The notes under the pieces: generated by a model
Seen by the model: the letters and a program-made list of their open reading frames with translations, nothing else
Told to the model about the DNA's origin: nothing
The model's database searches: none
NCBI GenBank assembly: GCA_005889135.1
Contig: VBEK01000120.1
Span: 1 to 63,083 of the forward strand
Direction: 5' to 3'
Length of the DNA: 63,083 nucleotides
From: Chloroflexota bacterium
GTDB lineage: Bacteria; Chloroflexota; Dormibacteria; Dormibacterales; Dormibacteraceae
Translations under genes and position numbers: made by a program
Shown here: in pieces, positions 1 to 7,968 of the stretch
How the letters are laid out: the number at the start of each line of letters is the position of its first letter
Position numbering within the stretch: position 1 is the stretch's first letter

Positions 1-321
1 GTCCTTGACCGGCGGGCGGAAGCGCAGGAAGTCTTGCACCAGCTTCTCGCCTGGGTCCTCGTCCCGGTTTAGCCCGGTCTCGACGGTGGAGCGACTGATC
101 ACGCTCAGCCCGGAGTGCGGACGCACGAGGTTGAAGTAGTGGACGTTGTTGCCGAAGCCGTCCACGTACGAGCGCGCCTTCACCCCGTGGCTGAGCTCGA
201 GGCTGAAGTCGGCGCAGCGCTGGCCGTTGCCGTCCATCGGCCGCAGGCGCACCTCCATCACCGTCTCGGCGATGGGGGCGGTGTAGCGGTAGCGCGTGCT
301 GTGCACGATCTCGAGTTTCAC
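1..321 (-). CDS. Transglutaminase-like protein, N-terminal part (cut by window edge)
   Basis: The minus strand stays open from a GTG at 321 to the window edge, giving the first 107 residues. They begin VKLEIVHSTRYRYTAPI and continue with VMEVRLRP and DGFGNNVHYFN, the pattern of the beta-rich N-terminal domain found ahead of bacterial transglutaminase cores. The catalytic Cys-His-Asp part would lie beyond position 1. The GTG overlaps the stop of the alpha-E gene by 4 bp (GTGA), so it is third in an operon after the ATP-grasp and alpha-E genes. That ATP-grasp/alpha-E/transglutaminase trio is a recurrent bacterial neighbourhood, thought to make or process a peptide-like product. The family call is fairly sure; the substrate is unknown. 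Confidence 0.8.
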   Translation of the reverse strand, partial: MKLEIVHSTRYRYTAPIAETVMEVRLRPMDGNGQRCADFSLELSHGVKARSYVDGFGNNVHYFNLVRPHSGLSVISRSTVETGLNRDEDPGEKLVQDFLRFRPPVKD

Positions 322-1283
322 GACCGCACCTGCCGCTGCTGTTGCTGCTGCGGCATCCCTCGCCCTTCCTCGCCCGCCACTGTGGCCGGCACCTTGCTCG
401 GGTGGAAGTACGTCTCGCGCAGCGCGACCTCGAGCGTGCGCAGGATGCTCCGGACATCGCCCTCGAAGTCGAGCGGCGTCTCGGCGATCGACTGCGTGTT
501 CGCCTGCTGGTACATGCCGCTGAGGCGGATCAGCAGCCGTAAAGGTTTCGACCGCCGCGACTTGCCCTCAATACGCGCTACCGCCTCGAGCGCGCTCGAG
601 GCGGCAAACCTGGCCGAGCGCGGCAGCGCGCCGTCGAGCATCAGGCACTCGATCACGCTGTCTTCGGTGACGCCGCCCCCGTACCGGGCCTGGTAGGACT
701 CGAACGCGAAGCACGACTTCAGCACCGCCGTCCATTCGAGCGAGTCCTCGGGCGTGTCGTGCAGCTCCGCCGCTTTGTGGGTGACCACCGCCGTCACGTT
801 GGCCGTGCGCTCGATGAACTTACCAAGGCGCACGAAGTCGCGCGCCTCGTCGTGGAACATCGTGTCCTCGATCAGCCCGTCCACGAGCCGGATGCTCATC
901 TGCACGTCCATGAGGAAGCGGTAGAGGTCGGGCTGCCACACCGCCTCCTGCACCCGCCAGTGAAGGGCGTTGACCTGCTCGTACAGCTCGCTTGGCACCG
1001 AAGGCCGAACGGCCTGCGCCGCGACCCGAGCCGAGGCGATGCTCGCGCGCACCGATGGGCCAAGCGTGCCCGCGACCACCATCTCCACGGCCTGCTCGCG
1101 ACGACCGGTGTCGCTGCCTCGCCAGCCCGCGAGCTCCATGAACCGAACCCAGAACTCCGGCCCGGGCTCGTCGGTGCGGTCGAGCGAAAGGGCGACGTGC
1201 ACCCCGAGGATGCGGGCCAGGTGGTCGGCGCGCTCGAGGTGGCGGCCGAGCAGGGTCAGCGACGTGGCGGCCCGGCTAAGCAT
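318..1283 (-). CDS. Alpha-E domain protein (DUF403)
   Basis: A 321-residue, mostly helical protein opening MLSRAATSLTLLGRHLERAD, which matches the family start (LSR-A-LWLGRYLERAE). Its length is normal for the DUF403/alpha-E family. The ATG at 1283 overlaps the end of the ATP-grasp gene by 8 bp and the stop overlaps the next transglutaminase by 4 bp, so the three are translationally coupled. Alpha-E proteins are known only from context, nearly always next to circularly permuted ATP-grasp ligases and transglutaminase-fold proteins. A role in forming or handling an amide-linked peptide is inferred. The C-terminus is Gln-rich (five Gln in a row), which looks unstructured. Confidence 0.88.
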   Translation of the reverse strand: MLSRAATSLTLLGRHLERADHLARILGVHVALSLDRTDEPGPEFWVRFMELAGWRGSDTGRREQAVEMVVAGTLGPSVRASIASARVAAQAVRPSVPSELYEQVNALHWRVQEAVWQPDLYRFLMDVQMSIRLVDGLIEDTMFHDEARDFVRLGKFIERTANVTAVVTHKAAELHDTPEDSLEWTAVLKSCFAFESYQARYGGGVTEDSVIECLMLDGALPRSARFAASSALEAVARIEGKSRRSKPLRLLIRLSGMYQQANTQSIAETPLDFEGDVRSILRTLEVALRETYFHPSKVPATVAGEEGRGMPQQQQQRQVRS

Positions 1284-2778
1284 TCGGTGGCTCCCCCGCG
1301 GCCCCGTCGTCCGCGATGACCCAGGTGTCGCGGCTGCCGCCGCCCTGCGAGCTGTTGACCACGAGCGAGCCCGGCTTCAGGGCGACCCGCGTCAGGCCGC
1401 CGGGGGTGACGTAGACGTCGGGACCGGTGAGGACGAAGGGGCGTAGGTCCTGGTGTCCGGGCCGCAGCCGGTCGCCGTCCAGCACGGGCTGGACCGACAG
1501 GCCGACCACGGGCTGGGCGATGAACGCGCGCGGCCTCTCCGTGATCCGGCGCCGGAACTCCTCGCGCTCCTCCCGCGTCGACTCCGGGCCGATCAGCATG
1601 CCGTACCCGCCCGACGCGTCGGTCGTCTTGACGACCAGCCTGTCGAGGTGCTGGAGCACGTACTTGCGGTCGGCGTCCAGCGCGCAGAGGTACGTCTCCA
1701 CGTTGGGCAGGATCGGATCCTCGCCCAGGTAGTAGCGGATGACCTTGGGCACGAACGCGTACACCGCCTTGTCGTCGGCGACCCCGTTGCCGAGCGCGTT
1801 GGCGATGGCCACGTTCCCGGCGCGGTAGGCGTTGACCAGGCCCGCCACCCCGACGAGCGACTCCTGACGGCCGAAGATCGGGTCCAGCCACTCGTCGTCG
1901 ATACGGCGGTAGATGACATGCACCGGGCGAAGGCCGCGGGTCGTGCGCATGAAGACCTTGTCCTCGTCGACGACCAGGTCTGAACCTTCGACCAGCTCCA
2001 CGCCCATCTGCTTGGCCAGGTACAGGTGCTCGTAGTACGCGGAGTTGTTGATGCCCGGCGTCAGCAGCACCACCGTCGGGTCGTCGACGCCTGCGGGCGC
2101 GAGCCAGCGCAGGTACCGCAGCAGCTCGTGGACGTAGCCCTCCACCGGGCGCACCGGGTAGCCCGCGAAAAGGTCGGGCAGGATCCGCTTCATCACGTAG
2201 CGGTTGGCCTGGACGTAGGACGCGCCGGACGGCGTGCGCAGGTTGTCCTCGAGCACGAAGAAGTCGCCTTTCTCGTCGCGCACCAGGTCGATGCCGGCGA
2301 TGTGGCAGTGGATGCCGTGGGGGACGGGCAGGCCCTCGATCTCGCGCAGGTAAAGCGAGCTGCTGAGCACGATCTCGGGCGGTATCGCCCCTTGCTTGAT
2401 GATCTGCTTGCGTCCGTACACGTCTTCCAGGAAGTGGTTCAGCGCCCGGATCCGCTGCTTAAGGCCTTCCTCCAGCCTGCGCCAGGTGTCCGCCTCGATC
2501 AGGCGCGGGATGACGTCGAAGGGAAACACCTTTTCGGTCCCCTGGGCGTCCGGGTAGACGGCGAACGTGATGCCGTGGTTGCGGAACATCTCCATGGCCA
2601 GCGCCCACCGCCGCTGGAGCTCGGCCGGACCGAGCCGGTTCAGCTGCTCGTAGAGTCGGGCGTAAGGAGGGCGCGGCCTGCCTGAGGCCGCAAGCATCTC
2701 GTCATAGAATCCGTTGACCTCGTAGTTGGCATCAAGATTCCGCAAAGCCACCGCTATAGTGTCTCCGCCATCCCGCAA
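1276..2778 (-). CDS. Circularly permuted ATP-grasp protein (DUF404/DUF407)
   Basis: About 490-500 residues with the family landmarks: GFYDEML followed by GRPRPPYARL near the N-terminus, LTPGINNSAYYEH in the middle, TDASGGYGMLIGP (nucleotide loop) and SQGGGSRDTWV near the C-terminus. These proteins use ATP to join a carboxylate to an amine; the substrate is unknown. The longest frame starts at a TTG at 2778. In-frame GTG (2751) or TTG (2745) starts leave a leader closer to the family (LDANYEVNGFYDEM), so the true start is uncertain. First gene of the minus-strand operon, read away from the transglutaminase at 2827. Confidence 0.9.
   Translation of the reverse strand: MRDGGDTIAVALRNLDANYEVNGFYDEMLAASGRPRPPYARLYEQLNRLGPAELQRRWALAMEMFRNHGITFAVYPDAQGTEKVFPFDVIPRLIEADTWRRLEEGLKQRIRALNHFLEDVYGRKQIIKQGAIPPEIVLSSSLYLREIEGLPVPHGIHCHIAGIDLVRDEKGDFFVLEDNLRTPSGASYVQANRYVMKRILPDLFAGYPVRPVEGYVHELLRYLRWLAPAGVDDPTVVLLTPGINNSAYYEHLYLAKQMGVELVEGSDLVVDEDKVFMRTTRGLRPVHVIYRRIDDEWLDPIFGRQESLVGVAGLVNAYRAGNVAIANALGNGVADDKAVYAFVPKVIRYYLGEDPILPNVETYLCALDADRKYVLQHLDRLVVKTTDASGGYGMLIGPESTREEREEFRRRITERPRAFIAQPVVGLSVQPVLDGDRLRPGHQDLRPFVLTGPDVYVTPGGLTRVALKPGSLVVNSSQGGGSRDTWVIADDGAAGEPPNA
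2755..2760 (+). promoter_or_regulatory. Possible -10 box (TATAGT) for the plus-strand transglutaminases
   Basis: TATAGT fits the TANNNT pattern seen before several genes here and is followed after 9 nt by an in-frame ATC at 2770. No clear -35 is visible. If used, the transcript would begin close to that ATC and include the conserved residues lying upstream of the GTG at 2827. Confidence 0.3.
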
Positions 2779-2826
2779 CCTGAGAAGACGATCAACTTAC
2801 GGGTCGGCTGCGAGTTCAGGTACGGC

Positions 2827-3603
2827 GTGAGCGCTCCGACCGTCGCGACCGTCCAGGTCCGCCCCCGTTCGGACTCCACCCACCAGCTCGTCACGGAGAC
2901 TTGGACCACGGAGCCGGCTGTGCCGATCGACGAGTACAGCGACTTCTACGGCAACCCGGTGAAGCGCCTGGTCATGCCCGCCGGCGCCCTCATGCTGCGC
3001 TACGACGCCGTCGTCTCGGCCCCGGACGCTCCCGACCTCGACGGCACCACGGCGCCCCAGGTCCCGGTGGACGACATCCCGGGCGACCTCCTCCACTTCA
3101 CCCTGCCCAGCCGCTACTGCCTCTCCGACCACCTGATGGGCATGGCCTGGGAGCTGTTCGGCCAGACCGAGCCCAGCGGCCGGCGGGTGCAGGCGATCTG
3201 CGACTGGGTGCACGAGAACATCACCTTTCAGTACGGCACCAGCAACCCCCTGACCACCGTGCTCGACGTCCTCGAGCAGCGCAAGGGGGTCTGCCGCGAC
3301 CTCGCCCACCTGGCGATCACGTTCTGCAGGGCGCTGAACATCCCCGCCCGCTACGTCTTCGGCTACCTTCCCGACCTGTACGTGGAGCCGCCCGACAGCC
3401 CGATGGACTTCGCCGCCTGGATGGAGGTCTACCTCGGCGACCGGTGGTGGACCTTCGACCCCCGCAACAACATGCGCCGGGTCGGCAGGGTGCTGATCGG
3501 GCGCGGCCGCGACGCCCTGGACGTGGCCATGCTAACCACCTTCGGCCCGGCGACGTTCAAGTCCATGACCGTGTGGGCGGACAGGGCGGCAGCCTCAAAC
3601 TGA
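2827..3603 (+). CDS. Transglutaminase-family protein, first copy
   Basis: A 258-residue transglutaminase-fold protein (COG1305 type). The nucleophile is Cys156 in RKGVCRDLAH, followed by ALNIPARYVFGYLPD and WWTFDPRNN, which supplies the Asp. The position usually held by His reads DFAAWMEVYL, so the canonical His is Ala; activity may be altered or absent. The first usable ATG/GTG/TTG is the GTG at 2827, but the same frame directly upstream (2791-2826) encodes INLRVGCEFRYG, which looks like the conserved family N-terminus. The real start may be a rare ATC (2791 or 2770). It ends in a 1-bp overlap with the next transglutaminase. Confidence 0.87.
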   Translation: MSAPTVATVQVRPRSDSTHQLVTETWTTEPAVPIDEYSDFYGNPVKRLVMPAGALMLRYDAVVSAPDAPDLDGTTAPQVPVDDIPGDLLHFTLPSRYCLSDHLMGMAWELFGQTEPSGRRVQAICDWVHENITFQYGTSNPLTTVLDVLEQRKGVCRDLAHLAITFCRALNIPARYVFGYLPDLYVEPPDSPMDFAAWMEVYLGDRWWTFDPRNNMRRVGRVLIGRGRDALDVAMLTTFGPATFKSMTVWADRAAASN

Positions 3604-4466
3604 TGGCGATAGATCCAGCTTCAGTCGACTGGCACACGGCCCGCCGCGCCTCCTACCAGGTGCGGCAGACCTTCCGCTACGAGTACCCGCAGCCGATCTG
3701 CGACCTGAGCCACCGCCTGATCGTCATCCCGCCCGAGCGCTTCGGCGACCAGCGCCGCCTGGCCCACAACGTCTCGGTGGGGCTCGACGGGGCCCGACTC
3801 GAGAGCCGGACCGACCGGTTCGGCAACATGATCGTGGACGTGTTCGCGCCCCAGGTGGCGGACGTGATCGAGTTCGTGGCCGAGGTGTCAGTGGAGCGCC
3901 GGGCCGCGCAGCCGAACCGCCTTGCCGACGGCTGGCTGGCGGACGGCTACCTGCTGCAGCCATCGCGCCTCACCGAGGCCGACGACGTCATCCTGCGCGC
4001 CGCCGACGACCTGGTCGAGGCGGGGGAGTGGGGGCTGCCGCTCGCCGACCGGATCAACGACTGGGTGTATCAGTCGATGACCTACCGCCACGGCGTCACC
4101 GGAGTCCGCACGACAGCGGCCGAGGCGCTCGCCCTCGGCGCGGGCGTGTGCCAGGACTACGCGCACGTGATGCTCGCCGTGTGCCGGGCCTGCGGGCTGC
4201 CGTCGCGATACGTGTCGGGACACCTCCTGGGCCAGGGCGGGACCCACGCCTGGGTCGAGGTGGTGCTGCCGACCCGCGACGGCACCGGCGACGCCGTCGC
4301 GCACGCCTTCGACCCCACGCACGCCAGCCGCGGGGGCCTTGGTTACGTGACGGTCGCGGTCGGCGCCGACTACTCCGACGTCGCTCCGACCTCGGGCACC
4401 TACCGGTCGGGCTCGAGCGGCACGCTCACGGCCAGCAAGCGGGTCACGCTCATGGACCTGGAATAG
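3603..4466 (+). CDS. Transglutaminase-family protein, second copy
   Basis: A 287-residue protein with an N-terminal beta domain (YQVRQTFRYEYPQPICDLSHRL) and a complete transglutaminase triad: Cys183 in GAGVCQDYAH, His215 in GGTHAWVEV and Asp237 in HAFDPTHA. No signal peptide is visible, so it is probably cytoplasmic. Its ATG overlaps the stop of the preceding gene (TGATG), so the two are coupled. With the truncated gene at 1-321 this locus holds three transglutaminase-fold proteins around one ATP-grasp. Unlike the first copy, this one keeps all catalytic residues and is the likely active enzyme. Amidase or ligase chemistry on a peptide-like substrate is inferred. Confidence 0.9.
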   Translation: MAIDPASVDWHTARRASYQVRQTFRYEYPQPICDLSHRLIVIPPERFGDQRRLAHNVSVGLDGARLESRTDRFGNMIVDVFAPQVADVIEFVAEVSVERRAAQPNRLADGWLADGYLLQPSRLTEADDVILRAADDLVEAGEWGLPLADRINDWVYQSMTYRHGVTGVRTTAAEALALGAGVCQDYAHVMLAVCRACGLPSRYVSGHLLGQGGTHAWVEVVLPTRDGTGDAVAHAFDPTHASRGGLGYVTVAVGADYSDVAPTSGTYRSGSSGTLTASKRVTLMDLE

Positions 4467-4493
4467 CTCTTATCGATTTCACATCCGGCGGGC

Positions 4494-4499
4494 TATAAA
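4494..4499 (+). promoter_or_regulatory. -10-like box (TATAAA) just before the response regulator
   Basis: TATAAA ends 8 nt before the ATG at 4508, which puts the expected transcription start at or next to the start codon. No Shine-Dalgarno sequence is present in between, in line with a leaderless mRNA. No convincing -35. Confidence 0.45.
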
Positions 4500-4507
4500 T
4501 CGACCGG

Positions 4508-5161
4508 ATGGCGTCCCGAATCCTCGTCGTCGAAGACGACCCGCGCCTGGCGGCGACGCTGGACCGCGTGCTCGCGGCGGAGGCGTACGACGTCGAGGTC
4601 GCAGGCGACGGCAACGAAGCGCTGCGTCGCGCCCGCGAGCGACCGTTCGACCTGGTCGTCCTCGACATCATGCTGCCCGGCCTGGACGGCATCGCCGTCT
4701 GCAAGCGACTGCGTGCCACCGGACCGCTGCCGATCCTGCTGCTCACCGCCCTCGGCGGCACCGAAGAGCGAGTCCGCGGACTCGACTCTGGCGCCGACGA
4801 CTACCTCGTCAAGCCATTCGCGTATGAAGAGCTGCTGGCGCGGGTGCGCGCCCTGCTGCGCCGGGCCGCGCCGCCCGACCACCTGCGCTTCGGCGACGTC
4901 CGGCTCGAGCCGGCCAGCCGCGCCGCCTGGCGCGCGGACCGCACCCTGGACCTGACCGCGACCGAGTTCGAGCTTTTGCGACACTTCCTCCGTCACCCGC
5001 GGCAGGTCCTCTCCCGCGAGCAGCTGCTCGACGCCGTCTGGGACGGGGAGGCCGACTCTGACAACGTCGTCGCCGTCTACGTCGGCTACCTGCGCCAGAA
5101 GCTCGGCGAGCCTAGGCTGCTCCACACGGTGCGTGGCGCTGGCTACTCCCTGCACGAGTAG
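4508..5161 (+). CDS. Two-component response regulator, OmpR/PhoB type
   Basis: 217 residues. The receiver domain (about 1-115) carries the acidic pair D10/D11, phospho-acceptor Asp53 in LVVLDIMLPG, Thr80 and Lys102 in YLVKPFAYEEL. The C-terminal winged helix (about 125-217) has the OmpR pattern LTATEFELLRHFLRHP ... VLSREQLLDAVW ... VYVGYLRQKL ... VRGAGYSL. It should bind DNA as a phosphorylated dimer. The stop is immediately followed by the ATG of the histidine kinase (0-bp gap), so the pair is one operon. The target genes are not evident; the two membrane proteins downstream are candidates. Confidence 0.96.
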   Translation: MASRILVVEDDPRLAATLDRVLAAEAYDVEVAGDGNEALRRARERPFDLVVLDIMLPGLDGIAVCKRLRATGPLPILLLTALGGTEERVRGLDSGADDYLVKPFAYEELLARVRALLRRAAPPDHLRFGDVRLEPASRAAWRADRTLDLTATEFELLRHFLRHPRQVLSREQLLDAVWDGEADSDNVVAVYVGYLRQKLGEPRLLHTVRGAGYSLHE

Positions 5162-6499
5162 ATGCCGCTCCGCCTCCGCCTCGCTCTTTTCGGCGCAGGC
5201 GTCGTCGCCCTAGCGCTCGCCGTGTTCGGGCTCCTGCTGTACGCGTTGCTCGCGAGGAGCGTGACCAGCAACCAGGACGACGCGCTGCGGACGCGGGCCG
5301 AAGACGCGGTCTTCGCGCTGCATGGAATGCCTTCCGCGCAGGCACCGGTGGCGCCGGTGGATCTCGACAAGAGCAATGACGTGTTCATCGAGCTGCTGGG
5401 AAGCGATGGATCGCTTCTCTACTCGACCGGCGCCCTCGACGGTGAGCCGCCCTCGATCCCGAAGTCTTTGCTCGACGACGCCCAGGCGCGCAAGGGCGCT
5501 TTCGCCACCATCGGATCGCTGCGCGTCTACGCGATGCCGTACTTCAGCAACGGCTACGTCGTCACCGGCCAGTCGACACGAGTGCCGCAGTCGAACCTTT
5601 CCGGGATCGTCGTGTTCCTCGTCGTGTCGGCGGTCCCGGCGCTGATCGCGGCGTGGATCGCGTCGTGGCTCGTGGCGGGCCGGGCGCTCCGGCCGCTCAA
5701 GGCCGTCGCCGTGGCGGCAGAGGACATCGGCCGAAGGCGCGACTTCGCGCGCCGCCTCCCCGTGCCACCAAGCCGCGACGAGGTGGCGGTGCTGGCGTCG
5801 AGCTTCAACGGCATGCTCAACCGGCTCCAGGAGGCATACGAAGCCCAGAAGCATTTCGTGTCCGACGCGTCGCATGAGCTGCGGACTCCGCTGACCACGA
5901 TCCAGGGCAACGCGGGCCTGCTCGCGTCGCGCCAGGTCAGCGACGAGGTGCGGACGGCCGCGGCCGCCGACGTGGTCCAGGAGAGCGGCCGCATGGCGAG
6001 GCTGGTCGATCGGCTGCTGACCCTCGCGCGCGCGGACTCGGGGCTGCAGCTTGCCCGCACCCCCGTGGAGATGAAGCCGCTCGTGGAGGAGGTCGGCCGG
6101 CAGGCCGCGGCGCTGCACCCGGGCCAGAAGCTCAATGTGTTCGCCGCCGAGGCGGTGATCGACGGCGACGAGGACGCGGTCCGCCAGCTGCTCTGGATCC
6201 TGCTCGACAACGCCTTTCGCTACGCCACCTCTGCGGTCGAGCTGCGGCTGGGTTCGGAGCACGGCTGGGCGCGGCTGGTGGTGGCCGACGACGGCCCCGG
6301 CGTACCGGCGCCCGACCGGGAGCGGATCTTCGAGCGGTTCTACCGCGTCGACCAGTCGCGCGCTGGAGCGAACGCAGGCCTCGGACTGTCGATCGCGCGC
6401 TGGATCGCCGGCCAGCACGGCGGCAGGATCGTCGCCGGCGAGGCGATCCTTGGCGGAGCTGCGTTCCTGGTCGACCTGCCTCTCTTATCGCGTTCTTAA
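5162..6499 (+). CDS. Sensor histidine kinase
   Basis: 445 residues: a TM helix near 8-33, an extracytoplasmic sensor of about 110 residues, a second TM near 143-168, a HAMP linker, then the dimerisation domain with His238 in SDASHELRTPLTTIQGN, and the ATPase domain with N box (LDNAFRYA), G1 (DDGPGVPAPDRERIFERFYR) and G2 (GLGLSIARWIAGQHGG). This is the EnvZ-like architecture paired with OmpR regulators, and the gene abuts the regulator at 4508. The sensed signal is unknown. ATG at 5162. Confidence 0.96.
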   Translation: MPLRLRLALFGAGVVALALAVFGLLLYALLARSVTSNQDDALRTRAEDAVFALHGMPSAQAPVAPVDLDKSNDVFIELLGSDGSLLYSTGALDGEPPSIPKSLLDDAQARKGAFATIGSLRVYAMPYFSNGYVVTGQSTRVPQSNLSGIVVFLVVSAVPALIAAWIASWLVAGRALRPLKAVAVAAEDIGRRRDFARRLPVPPSRDEVAVLASSFNGMLNRLQEAYEAQKHFVSDASHELRTPLTTIQGNAGLLASRQVSDEVRTAAAADVVQESGRMARLVDRLLTLARADSGLQLARTPVEMKPLVEEVGRQAAALHPGQKLNVFAAEAVIDGDEDAVRQLLWILLDNAFRYATSAVELRLGSEHGWARLVVADDGPGVPAPDRERIFERFYRVDQSRAGANAGLGLSIARWIAGQHGGRIVAGEAILGGAAFLVDLPLLSRS

Positions 6500-6505
6500 G
6501 CGGCC

Positions 6506-6520
6506 GGCCCAGGCTGGGCC
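6506..6520 (+). terminator. Short GC hairpin between the kinase and the next gene
   Basis: GGCCCA-GGC-TGGGCC forms a perfect 6-bp stem with a 3-nt loop but no T-tract follows, and the next ATG is only 3 nt downstream. It could attenuate read-through or mask translation of the gene at 6524; termination proper is doubtful. Confidence 0.3.
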
Positions 6521-6523
6521 TCG

Positions 6524-7600
6524 ATGTTCGACGTCAGCCCCGACCACGCCATCGGCTTGCTCGCCGGCCTCGTGGCCGCGCCGGTCGCGCTGGTCGTCCT
6601 GCCCCGGCAGCCAGGGTGGACGAAGGTGGCCGGGACGGTGCGCGGGGCGGCCGTGCTGTTGCTAGTGACGGGCGCGATCCACCTGGCGCTGATCCCGCCC
6701 CACCTCCAGACGGAGCCGCTCACGTCTTCGCTCTTCGCCGTCAACGGCGTCCTGTTCCTCGCCCTCGCCTTGCGCGTCAGCTGGCGGCGCTGGCGCGTCG
6801 CCGCGGCCGCGCTCCTCACGGCGACGATCCTGGGCTACCTCGTCTACCTGGTCGCCGGGCTCGAGGGCCCGGACCAGCTGGGGCTTGCGACCAAGCTGAT
6901 CGAGCTGCTCGCGCTGGCGCTCGTCCTCGTGCCCGTGCGCGGCGAGAGATCGTGGCGCGGGAGGCGGTGGACGATCCTCGGCGCTGCGCTGCCGGCGCTG
7001 ACGGTAGTGACCATGGCGACGGTGTGGATCGACAGCCTCGCCCGGCCCGACCCGCGACACGTCCACGCCGGCGCCGTGCTCCAGGCCACCAACCAGCTGC
7101 CGACGCCGCAGCAGCAGCTCGCCGCGAACGAGCTCTACCGCGCCACGAAGGCCGCGATCGCCCCCTACGAGGATTGGCGGAAGGCGTGGGCCGACGGCTA
7201 CCGGCCGGGCGGCTCGCAGAAGACTCCGTCGACGCACTGGATGAACGAGCGCTACGTCCAGGCGGGGTACGTGATGGATCCTCAGCATCCCCAGGGATTG
7301 GTCTACGCCAACACCAGACAGGGTCCGATGCTGCTCGGCGCGATGTTCCAGATGAAGAAGATCGGCGAGTTTGGCCCCGACCCGGGAGGTCCGCTGACGG
7401 CCTGGCACCAGCACGAGAACATCTGCTTCACACCTTTCGGCTTCGAGTTCAGCCTCATGACTCCGACGGGAACGTGCCCGGTCGGTGCGTTCGACATCAC
7501 GGCGCCCGCGATGCTGCACGTCTGGATCGTCGACAACCCCGCGGGCCCGTTTGCCGTCGACTTCGACGAGCAGCTGGTGAGGAAGATTGATCAGCGCTAG
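6524..7600 (+). CDS. Membrane protein with conserved extracytoplasmic C-terminal domain
   Basis: 358 residues. About six hydrophobic segments occupy residues 8-180 (for example LLAGLVAAPVALVVL and AAVLLLVTGAIHLALI). They are followed by a soluble domain of about 170 residues with SQKTPSTHWMNERYV, DPQHPQGLVYAN and a His-rich WHQHENICF patch near a Cys, which could bind a metal. I do not recognise a named family with a known function. It follows the two-component system on the same strand after a 24-bp gap with a hairpin, and its end overlaps the small membrane protein at 7587. Envelope location is inferred. Confidence 0.75.
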   Translation: MFDVSPDHAIGLLAGLVAAPVALVVLPRQPGWTKVAGTVRGAAVLLLVTGAIHLALIPPHLQTEPLTSSLFAVNGVLFLALALRVSWRRWRVAAAALLTATILGYLVYLVAGLEGPDQLGLATKLIELLALALVLVPVRGERSWRGRRWTILGAALPALTVVTMATVWIDSLARPDPRHVHAGAVLQATNQLPTPQQQLAANELYRATKAAIAPYEDWRKAWADGYRPGGSQKTPSTHWMNERYVQAGYVMDPQHPQGLVYANTRQGPMLLGAMFQMKKIGEFGPDPGGPLTAWHQHENICFTPFGFEFSLMTPTGTCPVGAFDITAPAMLHVWIVDNPAGPFAVDFDEQLVRKIDQR

Positions 7601-7964
7601 CGCCTCGTCACGTCCGGAGGCGGCTTTCGTGATGCTGCTCATGCAGGCGCTGTTCTGGCTGATCGCCGGCATCTCGGCCCTGCCGTTCGCGCTCGGTGGC
7701 GAGGTCTTCATGGCCGCGCTGGGCGTGGTCACGATGCTGCTCGCGCTGGCGACGCTGATGCTGGCGATCGGCGTCCTGTGGCGCCGGCGGCGAGCGCGCA
7801 GTCTCGTCCTCGCGCTCGAGGTGATGTGCCTGTTCGGCACCGCCGTCCTCCTCCTGCTGCCCTTCGGCTTCAACGGCGGCGTCGTGTCGCTGATGGTCAA
7901 CGTTGGCCTGCCCGTCGCCGTCATCGTCCTGCTCAGAAAGGAGCCCGGCGAAGCGTTTACATAG
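7587..7964 (+). CDS. Small four-helix membrane protein
   Basis: 125 residues, nearly all hydrophobic, with four probable TM helices (around 15-35, 38-62, 70-90 and 96-116) and a basic loop WRRRRARS that should face the cytoplasm. No recognised family. The longest frame uses TTG at 7587, overlapping the previous gene by 14 bp; a GTG at 7629 (VMLLMQALFW) would start right at the first helix and is equally plausible. The overlap suggests co-expression with the membrane protein before it. Confidence 0.62.
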   Translation: MISASASSRPEAAFVMLLMQALFWLIAGISALPFALGGEVFMAALGVVTMLLALATLMLAIGVLWRRRRARSLVLALEVMCLFGTAVLLLLPFGFNGGVVSLMVNVGLPVAVIVLLRKEPGEAFT

Positions 7965-7968
7965 AGCC

